From Lactobacillus johnsonii ATCC 33200 (GTDB lineage Bacteria; Bacillota; Bacilli; Lactobacillales; Lactobacillaceae): DNA of 64,000 nucleotides. The stretch lies in contig NZ_GG670122.1 in the NCBI RefSeq assembly GCF_000159355.1, forward strand, positions 62,001 to 126,000. The letters are read 5' to 3'. This document shows, in pieces, positions 15,749 through 24,709 of this stretch. The notes under the pieces were generated by a model. That model worked only from the letters and a program-made list of their open reading frames with translations, was not told where the DNA came from and ran no database searches. How positions within the stretch are numbered: position 1 is the stretch's first letter; every line of letters begins with the position of its first letter. A program made the translations under genes and the position numbers.

Positions 15749-17260
15749 ATGTGGATAAATTTTTTATGGGCATTAGTGCCAATCATCTGGTTGATAATTT
15801 CTCTTGGAATTATTGGAATGCCGGCTTCAAGGGCATGTACGATTGGTTTAATTATTACAATTGCTGATGCTGTTTTAATGTTTAAACAACCCATAATTAA
15901 TACTCTTTCTGGAGCCCTAGAAGGTATTATAATGGGAATTTGGCCGATCATGTATGTAATTCTGGCTGCGCTTTTTGTATATCAGATTACAACTGATTCA
16001 GGTAGTATGGGGACGATTGAAAAATTATTATCATCAATCACAACCGATAAAAGAATTTTAGTATTAATAATTGCTTGGGGCTTTGGTGGCTTTCTAGAAT
16101 CTATCGCTGGTTTTGGAACTGCTGTAGCAATCTGTGCAGGAATCTTAATTTCTTTAGGTTTAGAACCGATCCAAGCTTCAGTAATTTGTTTGGTTGCCAA
16201 TAGTACGGCAACTGCATTTGGTGCAATTGGCTTGCCAGTTTTGACATTAGCTGAAGTAACTAATCTTAATGATGTGCAATTAGGATTTATTGTAACCTTG
16301 CAATTGGTCATTTTAGTTATTTTAGTACCTTTTATTTTAGTTATTCTTACTGGCAAAAGTATTAAGGCCCTGAAAGGTATTGTTTTTATTACTTTAATGT
16401 CAGGGGTTGGAATGGCAATTCCGCAAGTTATTATTGCTAAGTTTACTGGGGCTGAGCTTCCAGCCTTAGTCGGATCATTGTTTTCAATTTTAGTTACTGT
16501 CTGGCTGACTAAAAGAAAAACTGGTTCAGTAGAGGAAGTAGAAAATGAAAGTGTCAGCGAAATTATCAAGGCTTGTTCACCATTTATTTTGGTTTTTATT
16601 TTCGTTCTACTGGCTTCCTCTCTTTGTCCACCTGTGAATAACTTTTTAACTAGTGTAACTACCCATTTACATGTTTACTTAGGAAAAAATCCTAATGATT
16701 TACCAATTAATTGGCTTTCCTCTCCAGGAACATTAATCTTATTAGCGGGAATAATTGGAGGAAAGATTCAAGGCTTAAGCTTAAGCCAAATGTTCAAAAT
16801 CTTGCTCAATGTTTTGAAAACAATTGGTATGACAACAATTACAGTTTGTGCAATTGTGGGTTTAGCTAAAGTTATGGTATATGCAGGAATGACTAAAGCA
16901 TTAGCGGTAGCCTTAGTAAGCTTACTTGGACCAGCTTATCCTTTATTTGCACCATTAATTGGGGCTCTAGGAACATTCTTAACAGGCTCTGCAACGTCAG
17001 CCAACGTTCTATTTGGTAATTTACAGTATTCTGCTGCTCAATCATTAGGAGTAAGCAAATATTGGATTGTTGCTTCAAATATGACTGGTGCAACTGCTGG
17101 GATGTTATCACCACAGAATATTGCAGTAGCTACTGGTGCAATTAATAAAGAAGGTTTAGAAGGAAAAATTCTAAAAGAAACGACTAAGTGGGGCAGTATT
17201 TACTTGTTAATTACCTGTGTATTTCTATACTTAGTTGGTTTGATTACTAAATTAGTATAA
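15749..17260 (+). CDS. L-lactate permease family transporter
   Basis: A LctP/LldP-family lactate:proton symporter of 503 residues with about 12-14 membrane helices. Recognisable signatures are GFLESIAGFGTAVAI, ANSTATAFGAIGLPV and TGSATSANVLFGNLQ. ATG 15749 is preferred over the in-frame ATG at 15737, because TGAGG (15738-15742) lies 6 bp ahead of it and the protein then begins with the family-like MWINFLWALVPIIWL. It is monocistronic. In a lactic acid bacterium it could serve lactate uptake or efflux. Confidence 0.88.
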   Translation: MWINFLWALVPIIWLIISLGIIGMPASRACTIGLIITIADAVLMFKQPIINTLSGALEGIIMGIWPIMYVILAALFVYQITTDSGSMGTIEKLLSSITTDKRILVLIIAWGFGGFLESIAGFGTAVAICAGILISLGLEPIQASVICLVANSTATAFGAIGLPVLTLAEVTNLNDVQLGFIVTLQLVILVILVPFILVILTGKSIKALKGIVFITLMSGVGMAIPQVIIAKFTGAELPALVGSLFSILVTVWLTKRKTGSVEEVENESVSEIIKACSPFILVFIFVLLASSLCPPVNNFLTSVTTHLHVYLGKNPNDLPINWLSSPGTLILLAGIIGGKIQGLSLSQMFKILLNVLKTIGMTTITVCAIVGLAKVMVYAGMTKALAVALVSLLGPAYPLFAPLIGALGTFLTGSATSANVLFGNLQYSAAQSLGVSKYWIVASNMTGATAGMLSPQNIAVATGAINKEGLEGKILKETTKWGSIYLLITCVFLYLVGLITKLV

Positions 17261-17263
17261 AGT

Positions 17264-17304
17264 AAAAAGTTCTTGATCTTAGAAATTAGATCAAGAACTT
17301 TTTG
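17264..17304. terminator. Bidirectional terminator between lactate permease and pepF
   Basis: A perfect 16-bp stem (17264-17279 with 17288-17303) with an 8-nt loop. A run on one side and T run on the other suit both convergent genes. Confidence 0.92.
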
Positions 17305-17328
17305 TTTACAAATATATTTGTGTTTTTA

Positions 17329-19137
17329 CTAAATTGTTTTCAATTCATTAACGATTTTTTCAAACTCATTAAGTCGTTTTTCAAAAGTATTAAATGCGTC
17401 TTTTAAGTAATCGGCCTTTGTCATATCGACACCGGCATGTTTCATTATCTCTGTTGGATAATCTGAAGAGCCAGCCTTTAAGAAATTAATATAAGCGGTA
17501 CGTTCTTTGTCAGTACCATGAACAACATTATTTGCGAGAGCTGTAGCAGCAGCAAAGCCTGTTGCATATTGGTAAACATAAAAGTTGTAATAGAAATGAG
17601 GAATACGGGCCCATTCTTTAGCAATCTCTCCGCCCGGTTCTACACTATCACCGTAATATTTTTGGTTTAAATTGCCGTAAAATTCATCAAGAACATCGGC
17701 AGTTAATGGTTGACCATTTGCGTCGGCTTCATGAATAAACTGCTCAAATTCTGCAAATTGTGTTTGACGGAAAAGTGTACCCTTAAATGAATCAAGATAG
17801 TGATTCAAAACAAATGCGCGTGTTTTAGGATCGGTAATTTTATCTAAGAAGTATTCAGTTAAAATATTTTCATTAGTTGTTGATGCAATTTCAGCAACAA
17901 AAATTGGGTAGTCTCCATATACATATGGTTGAGTATTTCTTGTATACCAGGAATGTACTGAGTGTCCAGTTTCATGAACTAGAGTATATAGAGAATCAAG
18001 ATTATCCTCCCAATTTAATAATTCATATGGATCAGTATCATAGGAACCACCAGAATAAGCGCCTGTTACCTTATTTTGGCTTTCAACCACATCAATTACA
18101 CGATTATTAAAGATGTAATCAACATGTTCGAGGTAATCTTTTCCTAATGGCGCTAAGGCTCGTCTAGCTTCATTTTTTGCTTCTTCAAAGTTATAAGAAA
18201 GACTGGGCTCACCTGTTAATGGAACATACATATCATACATTTGTAAATCAGAAAGACCTAAAATCTTTTTTCTTAAACTAACGTAGCGATGAAGTAAGTT
18301 GAGGTGACTATTTACCTCTTTAACCAATGTATTGTAAACAGCTGTTGGTACGCCGTTTTCACTTAAAGCAGCCTCTCGAGCTGAATTATATTTATGTACT
18401 TGAGCATTAAAATTGTGGGCTTTTACTTCACCTGATAAAGTTGAAGCGAGACTATTTTCAAACTGACCATAGCTTGCATACATAACATCAAATGCATTTT
18501 TGCGAACATTTCTATCTTGGGACTGAATTAGAAGTGAATATAAGCCATCAGATAATTGGACCATCTCTCCGTCTTCATCTTGAACATAGCCATATTCCAT
18601 ATCAGAATTAGTTAAAACATTGAAAGTATTAGCTGAAGTTCCCATTGCATCTCCAGCAGCGGCAATAATTTTTTCTTCACTTGCTGGTAAAGTATGAGGA
18701 CGTTTCTTAGTAATTTGTTCAAGTCGATGTTGATACTCTTTTAAACGAGGTTCATCTTGCATAAATTTAGCAAGTGTCTCTTCTGGGATAGATAAAATTT
18801 CAGGATCGACAAAAGAGATAGCAGCACTCATTTGGTTAGCTAAGCTTTGAGCTTTAGCAACAAGGCCTAGATAATGAGTATTACTAGTATCAACGTCGCT
18901 TGACATAGTAGCATAAACGTACACTTTTTCTAAACGACGATTTACAGATAAAATTTCTGTAATCCCCTCATATAAATCTTTAGCAGATTTAGCAAGATTT
19001 CCCTTAAATCTACCTAAATTTTTGATTTCTGTTGTGAGCTGATTATATTCTTGTTCCCATTCGTGATCGTCTTTAAAAACACGACTAAGATCCCACTTGA
19101 GATCATCAGATACTTCATTTCTTTTTGGAAGAGCCAT
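17329..19137 (-). CDS. pepF: Oligoendopeptidase F (M3B)
   Basis: A cytosolic zinc metallopeptidase of 602 residues cleaving short peptides of roughly 7-17 residues. The HExxH zinc motif is H388-E389-T-G-H392 (VHETGHSVHSWY) and the third ligand region is EIASTTNE. Length and the N-terminal helical half match PepF of lactic acid bacteria. It begins at ATG 19137 after an AAGGAAAAG ribosome site and is transcribed alone. Confidence 0.95.
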   Translation of the reverse strand: MALPKRNEVSDDLKWDLSRVFKDDHEWEQEYNQLTTEIKNLGRFKGNLAKSAKDLYEGITEILSVNRRLEKVYVYATMSSDVDTSNTHYLGLVAKAQSLANQMSAAISFVDPEILSIPEETLAKFMQDEPRLKEYQHRLEQITKKRPHTLPASEEKIIAAAGDAMGTSANTFNVLTNSDMEYGYVQDEDGEMVQLSDGLYSLLIQSQDRNVRKNAFDVMYASYGQFENSLASTLSGEVKAHNFNAQVHKYNSAREAALSENGVPTAVYNTLVKEVNSHLNLLHRYVSLRKKILGLSDLQMYDMYVPLTGEPSLSYNFEEAKNEARRALAPLGKDYLEHVDYIFNNRVIDVVESQNKVTGAYSGGSYDTDPYELLNWEDNLDSLYTLVHETGHSVHSWYTRNTQPYVYGDYPIFVAEIASTTNENILTEYFLDKITDPKTRAFVLNHYLDSFKGTLFRQTQFAEFEQFIHEADANGQPLTADVLDEFYGNLNQKYYGDSVEPGGEIAKEWARIPHFYYNFYVYQYATGFAAATALANNVVHGTDKERTAYINFLKAGSSDYPTEIMKHAGVDMTKADYLKDAFNTFEKRLNEFEKIVNELKTI

Positions 19138-19300
19138 ATCTTTTCCTTCTTTCTGCCAGATAATTTTTATTAATCATCATTATAGAACATTATTTCGCTT
19201 GCTAAAAAATAAAAATTTTTTAATAATGAATTTAATGCGCTTAACTAAGTAATTTTGTATTATGAAAAGGTAAGCTGATTTTCAGAGGAGTTAAAAATTA

Positions 19301-20425
19301 ATGAGACCTGAGGAACCCAAAAGACCAAGCAAAAAACTAAGAAGAAATAATGTGTTTGCGGCGAGTAAAAAAGATTATAAAAATGGAAATAGTTTTGCTC
19401 GTTTGGTAGGTCTCTTATCAATTTTACTTGTTTGTGGAAGCGTAGCGTACTTTGCTCATGCCTATTTTTCAGCCATGAGTTCAGTTCAACAAGCTTATCG
19501 AGGAACAGGAAAAACATCCCAATTGATTTCTCAGAAAAAGCCAATTTCAATTCTAATTCTTGGCGTCGATCAAGGAATTGAAGGCAGGCATGACCGGGGA
19601 AATTCCGATACGATGATCTTAGCCACTATGAATTCAGAGAAAAAAGAAGCAACAATGACCTCAATTCCCAGAGACTTGTTAGCCGATATCAAAGGTGATG
19701 GAAGTGGGGAAGGGAAGTACTACATGTTCCGGGTCAATTCGGCTTATCAAGTTGGTGGCAGTAAAGGAGCAACTCGCACAGTAAAAGCACTTTTAAATAC
19801 ACCAGTTAACTACTACATGGAAGTTAATATGAAGGCTCTAGAAAGTATGGTAGAAGCTTTAGGTGGAGTAGATGTTAATGTGCCATTTACTTTTACTTAT
19901 CATACGCATTTTAAGAAGGGGAAGCAGCACTTAAATGGTAAAGAGGCCTTAGACTATGTGCGGATGCGTAAAGAAGATCCAAAAGGTGACTATGGTCGAC
20001 AAATGAGACAAAGACAAGTGATTAACGACACTGTACGTAAAGGGATGTCAGTTAATTCAATCACTAACTATCGTAAGATTCTTAAGGTCTTTGCCAAGTA
20101 TGTTAAAACTAATCTGACCTTTGATGATATGCTTTCAATTGCAATGAATTACCGCGGATGTACTCAGAATATTAAGAGTGGCTATATTCAAGGACATAAT
20201 GTTTGGATTGGAGCGGCAGCAATGCAAGTAGCCTCTACAAAAGAACTACAACGTGTATCAGATTTAGTTCGTTCTAGTTTAGGATTAAAACAAGAAAAAC
20301 TCCATAATCAAGAAACAAGACAAAATAGTCTGCAGCAAGGTTTAAATTGGAATGATCCAGAAGACTTTAGAAATTATGTAATTTATGATAAAGATTCTGA
20401 CACTATTCCATGGGATGGTAATTAA
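19301..20425 (+). CDS. LytR-CpsA-Psr (LCP) family cell-wall ligase
   Basis: An LCP protein of 374 residues that, by family, transfers undecaprenyl-linked glycopolymers such as teichoic acid to peptidoglycan outside the cell. A basic cytosolic N-terminus and one membrane anchor (about 37-58) precede the LCP domain. Landmarks are ILGVDQGIEGRHDRGNSDTM, SIPRDLL, and DYVRMRKEDPKGDYGRQMRQ with the conserved Arg residues that bind pyrophosphate. AGAGGAG lies upstream of ATG 19301. It is divergent from pepF. The exact polymer is unknown. Confidence 0.92.
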   Translation: MRPEEPKRPSKKLRRNNVFAASKKDYKNGNSFARLVGLLSILLVCGSVAYFAHAYFSAMSSVQQAYRGTGKTSQLISQKKPISILILGVDQGIEGRHDRGNSDTMILATMNSEKKEATMTSIPRDLLADIKGDGSGEGKYYMFRVNSAYQVGGSKGATRTVKALLNTPVNYYMEVNMKALESMVEALGGVDVNVPFTFTYHTHFKKGKQHLNGKEALDYVRMRKEDPKGDYGRQMRQRQVINDTVRKGMSVNSITNYRKILKVFAKYVKTNLTFDDMLSIAMNYRGCTQNIKSGYIQGHNVWIGAAAMQVASTKELQRVSDLVRSSLGLKQEKLHNQETRQNSLQQGLNWNDPEDFRNYVIYDKDSDTIPWDGN

Positions 20426-20426
20426 G

Positions 20427-20465
20427 AAAAAAAGCAGCTAGCAAAATGCTAACTGCTTTTTTTAG
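20427..20465 (+). terminator. Terminator of the LCP gene
   Basis: A 17-bp stem with one mismatch (20427-20443 with 20447-20463) and a T run. Confidence 0.9.
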
Positions 20466-20530
20466 TATATCTGTTGATGATTCTATCTTAGTGATTTTAG
20501 CCCGTAACTGCAACTGTTGTTTGTAAAGTT

Positions 20531-20803
20531 TTAGTTACCTAATTCAGAATTTGGGTTTTCTTGATTAATTCTTTTTTCTTCAAACTTGATATCGGCTAAC
20601 TTATTTTCCTTTTCTTCTTTTATTTGATCTTCTTTGAACTTTTTACTTAGGAGAGTTGGTTTAATGGTATTTTCAACTAAGCTTTTAGACACATTAAAAT
20701 TGGTATCTTGATCAGCTGCTTGAGAAGTAGTAACTGAATTAGTTAGAAAGCCAAAGCCTAATAATACAATAAGTGCTGTTGAAATTCCTTTTTTGTGTGT
20801 CAA
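20531..20803 (-). CDS. Small secreted protein of unknown function
   Basis: A 90-residue protein starting at TTG 20803 with AAAGGAG upstream. The N-terminus is a classic signal peptide (KKGISTALIVLLGFGFLTNS) with a likely cut after SQA. The mature part is about 60 residues, Lys/Glu-rich, predicted helical, with no Cys. I recognise no family. A short secreted, charged peptide could be a regulatory or wall-associated factor. Confidence 0.65.
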   Translation of the reverse strand: MTHKKGISTALIVLLGFGFLTNSVTTSQAADQDTNFNVSKSLVENTIKPTLLSKKFKEDQIKEEKENKLADIKFEEKRINQENPNSELGN

Positions 20804-21027
20804 AGTATTTTACTCCTTTTAAGTTTAAATTTAGTAATAATTAAATGGTAATCATGTTACACTAGTGATATTTAAAAAGTCGTTTTTAATTTACTTAACA
20901 AACTGTATTATAGAAGAGGATTATTGCAGTAAAATAAAGCGAAATTTACATTTTTTTACAAAAACTTCAATTGCGTAAATTTAATGTAATATTTGAAAGA
21001 TCAGTGTAATAAAAAGGATGATGAAAA

Positions 21028-21411
21028 ATGAAGCAAACTAAGTATTTTCCAGTTATTTATGGGGTAATATCTGCCCTTATTGCATTTATTGCAGTGTTTT
21101 TTATTGCACAGAGAACCTTCCATATTTCTGTATCGATGGCTATTTTAAGTGCTGGAATTTTTGCGGCTTTCTTTTATGTTCTATCATATTTTAGAGGACA
21201 TGCTTCTTATGAAATTAAGACAATTGTAGCTAAATATCATTTAACAGATGAAGAACTTGCAAAAATAACCGGAATGAAGGCTAGTGATTTTCCGATCTAT
21301 CACAATAAGCTTCAATTAATTATCCCTAAAAGACAATGGCCAAAAGTCTTAAATGCGCTTCAAGAGTATGATCGGCAGTGTCAATTATCAAATGAAAAAG
21401 AGAGAAAATAA
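21028..21411 (+). CDS. Small membrane protein with cytosolic C-terminal domain, unknown
   Basis: A 127-residue protein with two N-terminal membrane helices (about 8-27 and 33-53). A soluble tail carries a helix-turn-helix-like stretch (HLTDEELAKITGMKASDFP), so it may sense or bind DNA at the membrane. No function is assigned. It overlaps the ABC-F start by one base (TAATG), so the two are co-translated. Confidence 0.75.
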   Translation: MKQTKYFPVIYGVISALIAFIAVFFIAQRTFHISVSMAILSAGIFAAFFYVLSYFRGHASYEIKTIVAKYHLTDEELAKITGMKASDFPIYHNKLQLIIPKRQWPKVLNALQEYDRQCQLSNEKERK

Positions 21412-22958
21412 TGAGTTTACTAACAGTTAAAAATTTAAGTCAGACATTTATTGATAAAACTTTATACGAAGACGCAAACTTTGTTTTAAATAAAGAAGAC
21501 CATATGGGCGTAACCGGGCAAAACGGAGTTGGTAAATCAACTTTAATTAAAATTTTGACCGGTGAAATCACGCAAGATGATGGGGAAGTTAAGTGGCAAA
21601 ATAAAATTCATGTTGGGTACTTAGATCAGTATGCCAAACTTGAAGAAGGTTTAGAGCTAAAACAATTTTTGCAGACTGCCTTTAGTGATCTTTTTGAAAA
21701 AGAAAAAGAATTAGATGAACTCTATGTGAAATATGGTGAAAATGGGGATGAAGCTCTCTTAGAAAAGGCAGGTAAGATTCAGACTTTGCTTGAGGAAAAA
21801 GAATTTTACGATATTGATACCAAAATTGATCGTGTAGCTACAGGGTTAGGATTAGCGGATTTGGGTTATAGCCGGGATGTATCAAAACTTTCTGGTGGAC
21901 AAAGATCTAAATTGATCTTAGCTAAGCTGCTTTTACAAAATCCAGACGTACTGGTTTTAGATGAGCCGACAAACTACTTAGATGTTAATCATATTGACTG
22001 GCTTGCTGATTATTTGAATAATTTTGAGGGAGCTTTTATCGTCGTTTCGCACGATTATGACTTTTTAGGTCGAATTACTAATTGTATTATTGACATTGAT
22101 TTTGGAACTATTACACGCTATACAGGTGATTTAAAGCATGCGCTTCGTCAAAAAGAAGCTGACCGAGAAAGCTATTTAAAGGCCTATGCTAACCAGCAGA
22201 GAAAAATTCAAAAGACTGAAGCATATATTAGAAAAAATAAGGCTGGCTCTAGATCTAAAAGTGCTAAATCGCGGGAAAAACAGCTAGCGAAGATGGAAAT
22301 TTTAACGCCACCGCAAAATAATAAAAAGGCCCATGTCCTTTTTCCTTATGTTGATACCGCATCAAACTTACTCTTGCAAACTCAAGATTTAGTAATTGGA
22401 TATGATCAGGCCTTAGTAAAATCAGCATTTAACTTTTCTGTTGGAAATGGAGAAAAGGTAGCTGTAACAGGTTTTAATGGAATCGGAAAAACAACCCTGC
22501 TAAAGACCTTACTAGGAAAATTAAAACCAATTTATGGTAGTTTTGAATTATCTTCAACAGCTAAGCTTGCTTATTTTCAACAAGATTTAGCTTGGCCTAA
22601 TAAAAATATGACGCCTTTGCAATATTTGCAGGAAGAATTTCCACGTTTGCGTCCTAGAGAATTACGGCAAGCCTTAGCGAGAATGGGATTAACTGCGCAG
22701 CAGGCCATGAGCCCTTTAAAAGAACTTTCTGGTGGAGAACAAGAGAAGGTTAAACTAGCTAAGATGCAGTTTGAACCATCTAATTTACTATTCCTAGATG
22801 AGCCAACAAATCACTTAGATATTGCTACAAAAGATTCTTTAAGAAAGGCAATTGTTGAATTTAATGGTGGAGTAATTATTGTTAGCCACGAAAGAGATTT
22901 CTTTAGAGGAAATTGGGTGGATAAGACGATTGATATTGAAAAAATGAATAATGAATAA
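21411..22958 (+). CDS. ABC-F family ATPase (ribosome-associated type)
   Basis: A soluble protein of 515 residues with two ABC domains and no membrane segments, so not a transporter. Domain 1 has Walker A GQNGVGKST (about 36), signature LSGGQRSK and LDEPTNYLD. A charged linker (about 230-300, rich in Lys/Arg/Gln) follows. Domain 2 has GFNGIGKTT, LSGGEQEK and LDEPTNHLD. ABC-F proteins act on the ribosomal E site. This arrangement resembles the YkpA/YbiT-like housekeeping group more than antibiotic-resistance members, but a resistance role cannot be excluded. Confidence 0.9.
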   Translation: MSLLTVKNLSQTFIDKTLYEDANFVLNKEDHMGVTGQNGVGKSTLIKILTGEITQDDGEVKWQNKIHVGYLDQYAKLEEGLELKQFLQTAFSDLFEKEKELDELYVKYGENGDEALLEKAGKIQTLLEEKEFYDIDTKIDRVATGLGLADLGYSRDVSKLSGGQRSKLILAKLLLQNPDVLVLDEPTNYLDVNHIDWLADYLNNFEGAFIVVSHDYDFLGRITNCIIDIDFGTITRYTGDLKHALRQKEADRESYLKAYANQQRKIQKTEAYIRKNKAGSRSKSAKSREKQLAKMEILTPPQNNKKAHVLFPYVDTASNLLLQTQDLVIGYDQALVKSAFNFSVGNGEKVAVTGFNGIGKTTLLKTLLGKLKPIYGSFELSSTAKLAYFQQDLAWPNKNMTPLQYLQEEFPRLRPRELRQALARMGLTAQQAMSPLKELSGGEQEKVKLAKMQFEPSNLLFLDEPTNHLDIATKDSLRKAIVEFNGGVIIVSHERDFFRGNWVDKTIDIEKMNNE

Positions 22959-22974
22959 CATTTAGAGGACTGAA

Positions 22975-23757
22975 ATGGATAAAGAGCGTGTAAGCCAAGA
23001 TTATGCTGCTGAGGTTTTAGATACCTGCTTAAAAGCGGGGAGACTAATGATTGAAGGCGGCAGTGAAACTTATCGAGTTGAAGATACGATGATGAGAATA
23101 GCGCGTAATGCCGGAATTACTGGTGCAAGATGTTTTACGACTCCAACTGGAATTTTTATGAGTTTGGGTGAACACTCTTATACTCAGGTTACACAAGTTA
23201 AAAAAAGAAATATTAACTTAGAATTAGTAGATCGAGTTAATGAATTATCACGCGAATTTGCGGCTAAAGAAATAACATTAAAAGAATTACAAGAGCGTTT
23301 ACAGCAAGTTTCCATTTCGATTCCAGATTTTCCTATATGGCTTCAAATTATTGGAGCGGCTATTTTAAGCCCTACTTTAATGGTCTTGTTTATGGATGAT
23401 TATGACTGGATTGATTTTCCGGCAGCTGCTGTAATCGGCGGAGTATCTTATGCTCTTTATTTAGCTATTAAGCGCTATACTAGTATTCGCTTCTTAGCTG
23501 AGATGGTAACTGCAATATTTATGGGAGTTATTACTATTTTGACGTGTAAAATCTTCCCTAAGCTTGTAGTTGATAATATTTTGATTGGTTCCTTGATGAC
23601 CTTAGTACCGGGAGTTGCAATAACTAACGCATTGCGTGATTTATTTGGTGGCGATTTATTGTCCGGAATGGCTCGAACCACTGAGGCAGTTCTAACAGCA
23701 ATTGCTTTAGGTGGCGGAATTGGTGTTGCAATTAAGTTACTGTGGGGTGTGATGTAA
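22975..23757 (+). CDS. ThrE/YjjP-family exporter subunit, large
   Basis: The 260-residue larger part of a split ThrE-type exporter (DUF1212 / YjjP). A soluble N-terminal domain (about 1-120, motif ETYRVEDTM and CFTTPTGIFMS) is followed by about five membrane helices with the motif LVPGVAITNALRDL. Its stop overlaps the next start (TAATG), matching a two-subunit exporter. Known relatives export threonine/serine (ThrE) or succinate (YjjPB). The substrate here is not known. Confidence 0.85.
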   Translation: MDKERVSQDYAAEVLDTCLKAGRLMIEGGSETYRVEDTMMRIARNAGITGARCFTTPTGIFMSLGEHSYTQVTQVKKRNINLELVDRVNELSREFAAKEITLKELQERLQQVSISIPDFPIWLQIIGAAILSPTLMVLFMDDYDWIDFPAAAVIGGVSYALYLAIKRYTSIRFLAEMVTAIFMGVITILTCKIFPKLVVDNILIGSLMTLVPGVAITNALRDLFGGDLLSGMARTTEAVLTAIALGGGIGVAIKLLWGVM

Positions 23758-24227
23758 TGCCTTTTTGGTTAGAAATAGTTATTAATATAGTATTTGCGTG
23801 GCTTGCAGCTGTTGGATTTGGGTTAATTATTAACGTCCCGCACCGCGCTTTAGTTTTATGCGGCATTAGCGGAAGTGCAGGTTGGATTCTATACTGGTTG
23901 GCAAATCGAATTGGTGTTGGTCGATTGGGGGCTAATCTTTTAGGGGCACTCTGTGTTGGAATTCTAGGTCTGGTATTTGCTCGTATTAAAAAGTGTCCGG
24001 TAACCGTTTTTAATATTCCAGGTGTAGTTCCCCTAGTTCCTGGTGTGCCCGCTTATCAGGCAGTGCGTGCTATGGTAGAAGGTCAATTATCTGATGCAGA
24101 AAATCTGATCCTACGGGTAGCAATTGTCACGATAGCAATAGCGATGGGCTTTATGCTTGCACAGTTAATTGGAGAAATCTTTTTCAAGAAGCGCCAAAAT
24201 AGAAAAAATAAGAAGAATTTGGTATAA
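23757..24227 (+). CDS. ThrE/YjjB-family exporter subunit, small
   Basis: The 156-residue partner (ThrE_2 / YjjB, DUF3815) with four or five membrane helices and the motif IPGVVPLVPGVPAY, which mirrors the LVPG motif of the large subunit. ATG 23757 overlaps the stop of the large subunit, so this start is preferred to one 15 bp earlier. The extended -10 of the structured RNA overlaps the final codons. Confidence 0.85.
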   Translation: MPFWLEIVINIVFAWLAAVGFGLIINVPHRALVLCGISGSAGWILYWLANRIGVGRLGANLLGALCVGILGLVFARIKKCPVTVFNIPGVVPLVPGVPAYQAVRAMVEGQLSDAENLILRVAIVTIAIAMGFMLAQLIGEIFFKKRQNRKNKKNLV

Positions 24228-24228
24228 T
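24220..24228 (+). promoter_or_regulatory. Extended -10 promoter of the structured RNA
   Basis: TGGTATAAT is a perfect extended -10 (TGnTATAAT) at the 3' end of the upstream gene. It places transcription start near 24235. No clear -35 is visible, as is usual for extended -10 promoters. Confidence 0.7.
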
Positions 24229-24234
24229 ATTAAA

Positions 24235-24413
24235 TGCGACGAGTCGAGGAAAACGCGAGATGCGTTCTTTGACAGAGATCATCTAGACTTGCGAAGTCAA
24301 AGCACGGGAAGTGCTGATGATGGGCTACTTTGGCTGTGAAACAAAGACCCTGACATACTTTTGTATGTTTCTCGCAAAAAAGACTAGCTTTCTTTTGAAA
24401 GTTAGTCTTTTTT
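24235..24413 (+). ncRNA. Structured small RNA, multibranched fold, family not recognised
   Basis: About 180 nt between an extended -10 promoter and a strong terminator, with no ORF. Nearly all of it pairs. The closing stem is 24245-24251 with 24368-24374. Hairpin 1 is 24252-24266. A stem 24278-24283 with 24316-24321 encloses hairpins 24286-24298 and 24301-24315 as a three-way junction. A further stem-loop (24322-24324 with 24348-24350, then 24328-24332 with 24342-24346) abuts it. A hairpin at 24353-24368 competes with the last closing pair. The terminator stem is 24381-24392 with 24397-24408. TTTGAC (24268-24273) can alternatively pair with GTCAAA (24296-24301), suggesting a switchable fold. 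It could be a free sRNA, or a leader terminated before mazEF. It does not look like tmRNA, RNase P, 6S or SRP RNA. Confidence 0.75.
24381..24413 (+). terminator. Terminator of the structured RNA
   Basis: A 12-bp stem with one wobble, a TTTT loop and six T residues. Confidence 0.93.
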
Positions 24414-24457
24414 AGTACTACAATATCCTTGAAAGTAACTTAATGAGGTAAAAACTT

Positions 24458-24709
24458 ATGAAAATATCTATTCATCATATTGTAACTCAAAAGGTCGGTA
24501 ATTCAGCTGGCTTTTCACTACCTGCTTCTTTTAAAGTAGAGGTAGGAACTGAGTATGCAATTCATCAGAAAGCTGATGGAAGTTTGATCTTAATACCGAA
24601 AATTTCTAATCCTTATACCTCCGATGCTAAATTTGAAGATGTACCAGGACCAGAAAGGGAAGCTTGGGAAAATATGGCTATGGAGGAATTACGTCATGCC
24701 GAAGAATAA
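24458..24709 (+). CDS. MazE-like antitoxin (AbrB/SpoVT domain)
   Basis: An 83-residue protein. Residues 1-50 form a swapped-hairpin AbrB/MazE DNA-binding domain (VTQKVGNSAGFSLP), and the acidic tail (about 52-83, EREAWENMAMEELRHAEE) is the part that normally threads into the toxin. It starts after TGAGGT. It overlaps the toxin gene by 14 bp, which is the usual translational coupling of toxin-antitoxin pairs. Confidence 0.85.
   Translation: MKISIHHIVTQKVGNSAGFSLPASFKVEVGTEYAIHQKADGSLILIPKISNPYTSDAKFEDVPGPEREAWENMAMEELRHAEE

Noticed and set aside
24314-24342. CTGATGA followed by GAAAC inside the structured RNA, suggestive of a hammerhead ribozyme
   Set aside because: The segment between them does not form the required stem II, and both motifs are used in other stable helices (24316-24321 pairs with 24278-24283).
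24235-24413. Structured RNA as tmRNA, RNase P RNA, 6S RNA or SRP RNA
   Set aside because: It is too short for tmRNA or RNase P, lacks the TpsiC-like end and GAGGAAAGTC core, has no long central bubble, and the SRP apical loop GGAAG in its usual context is absent.
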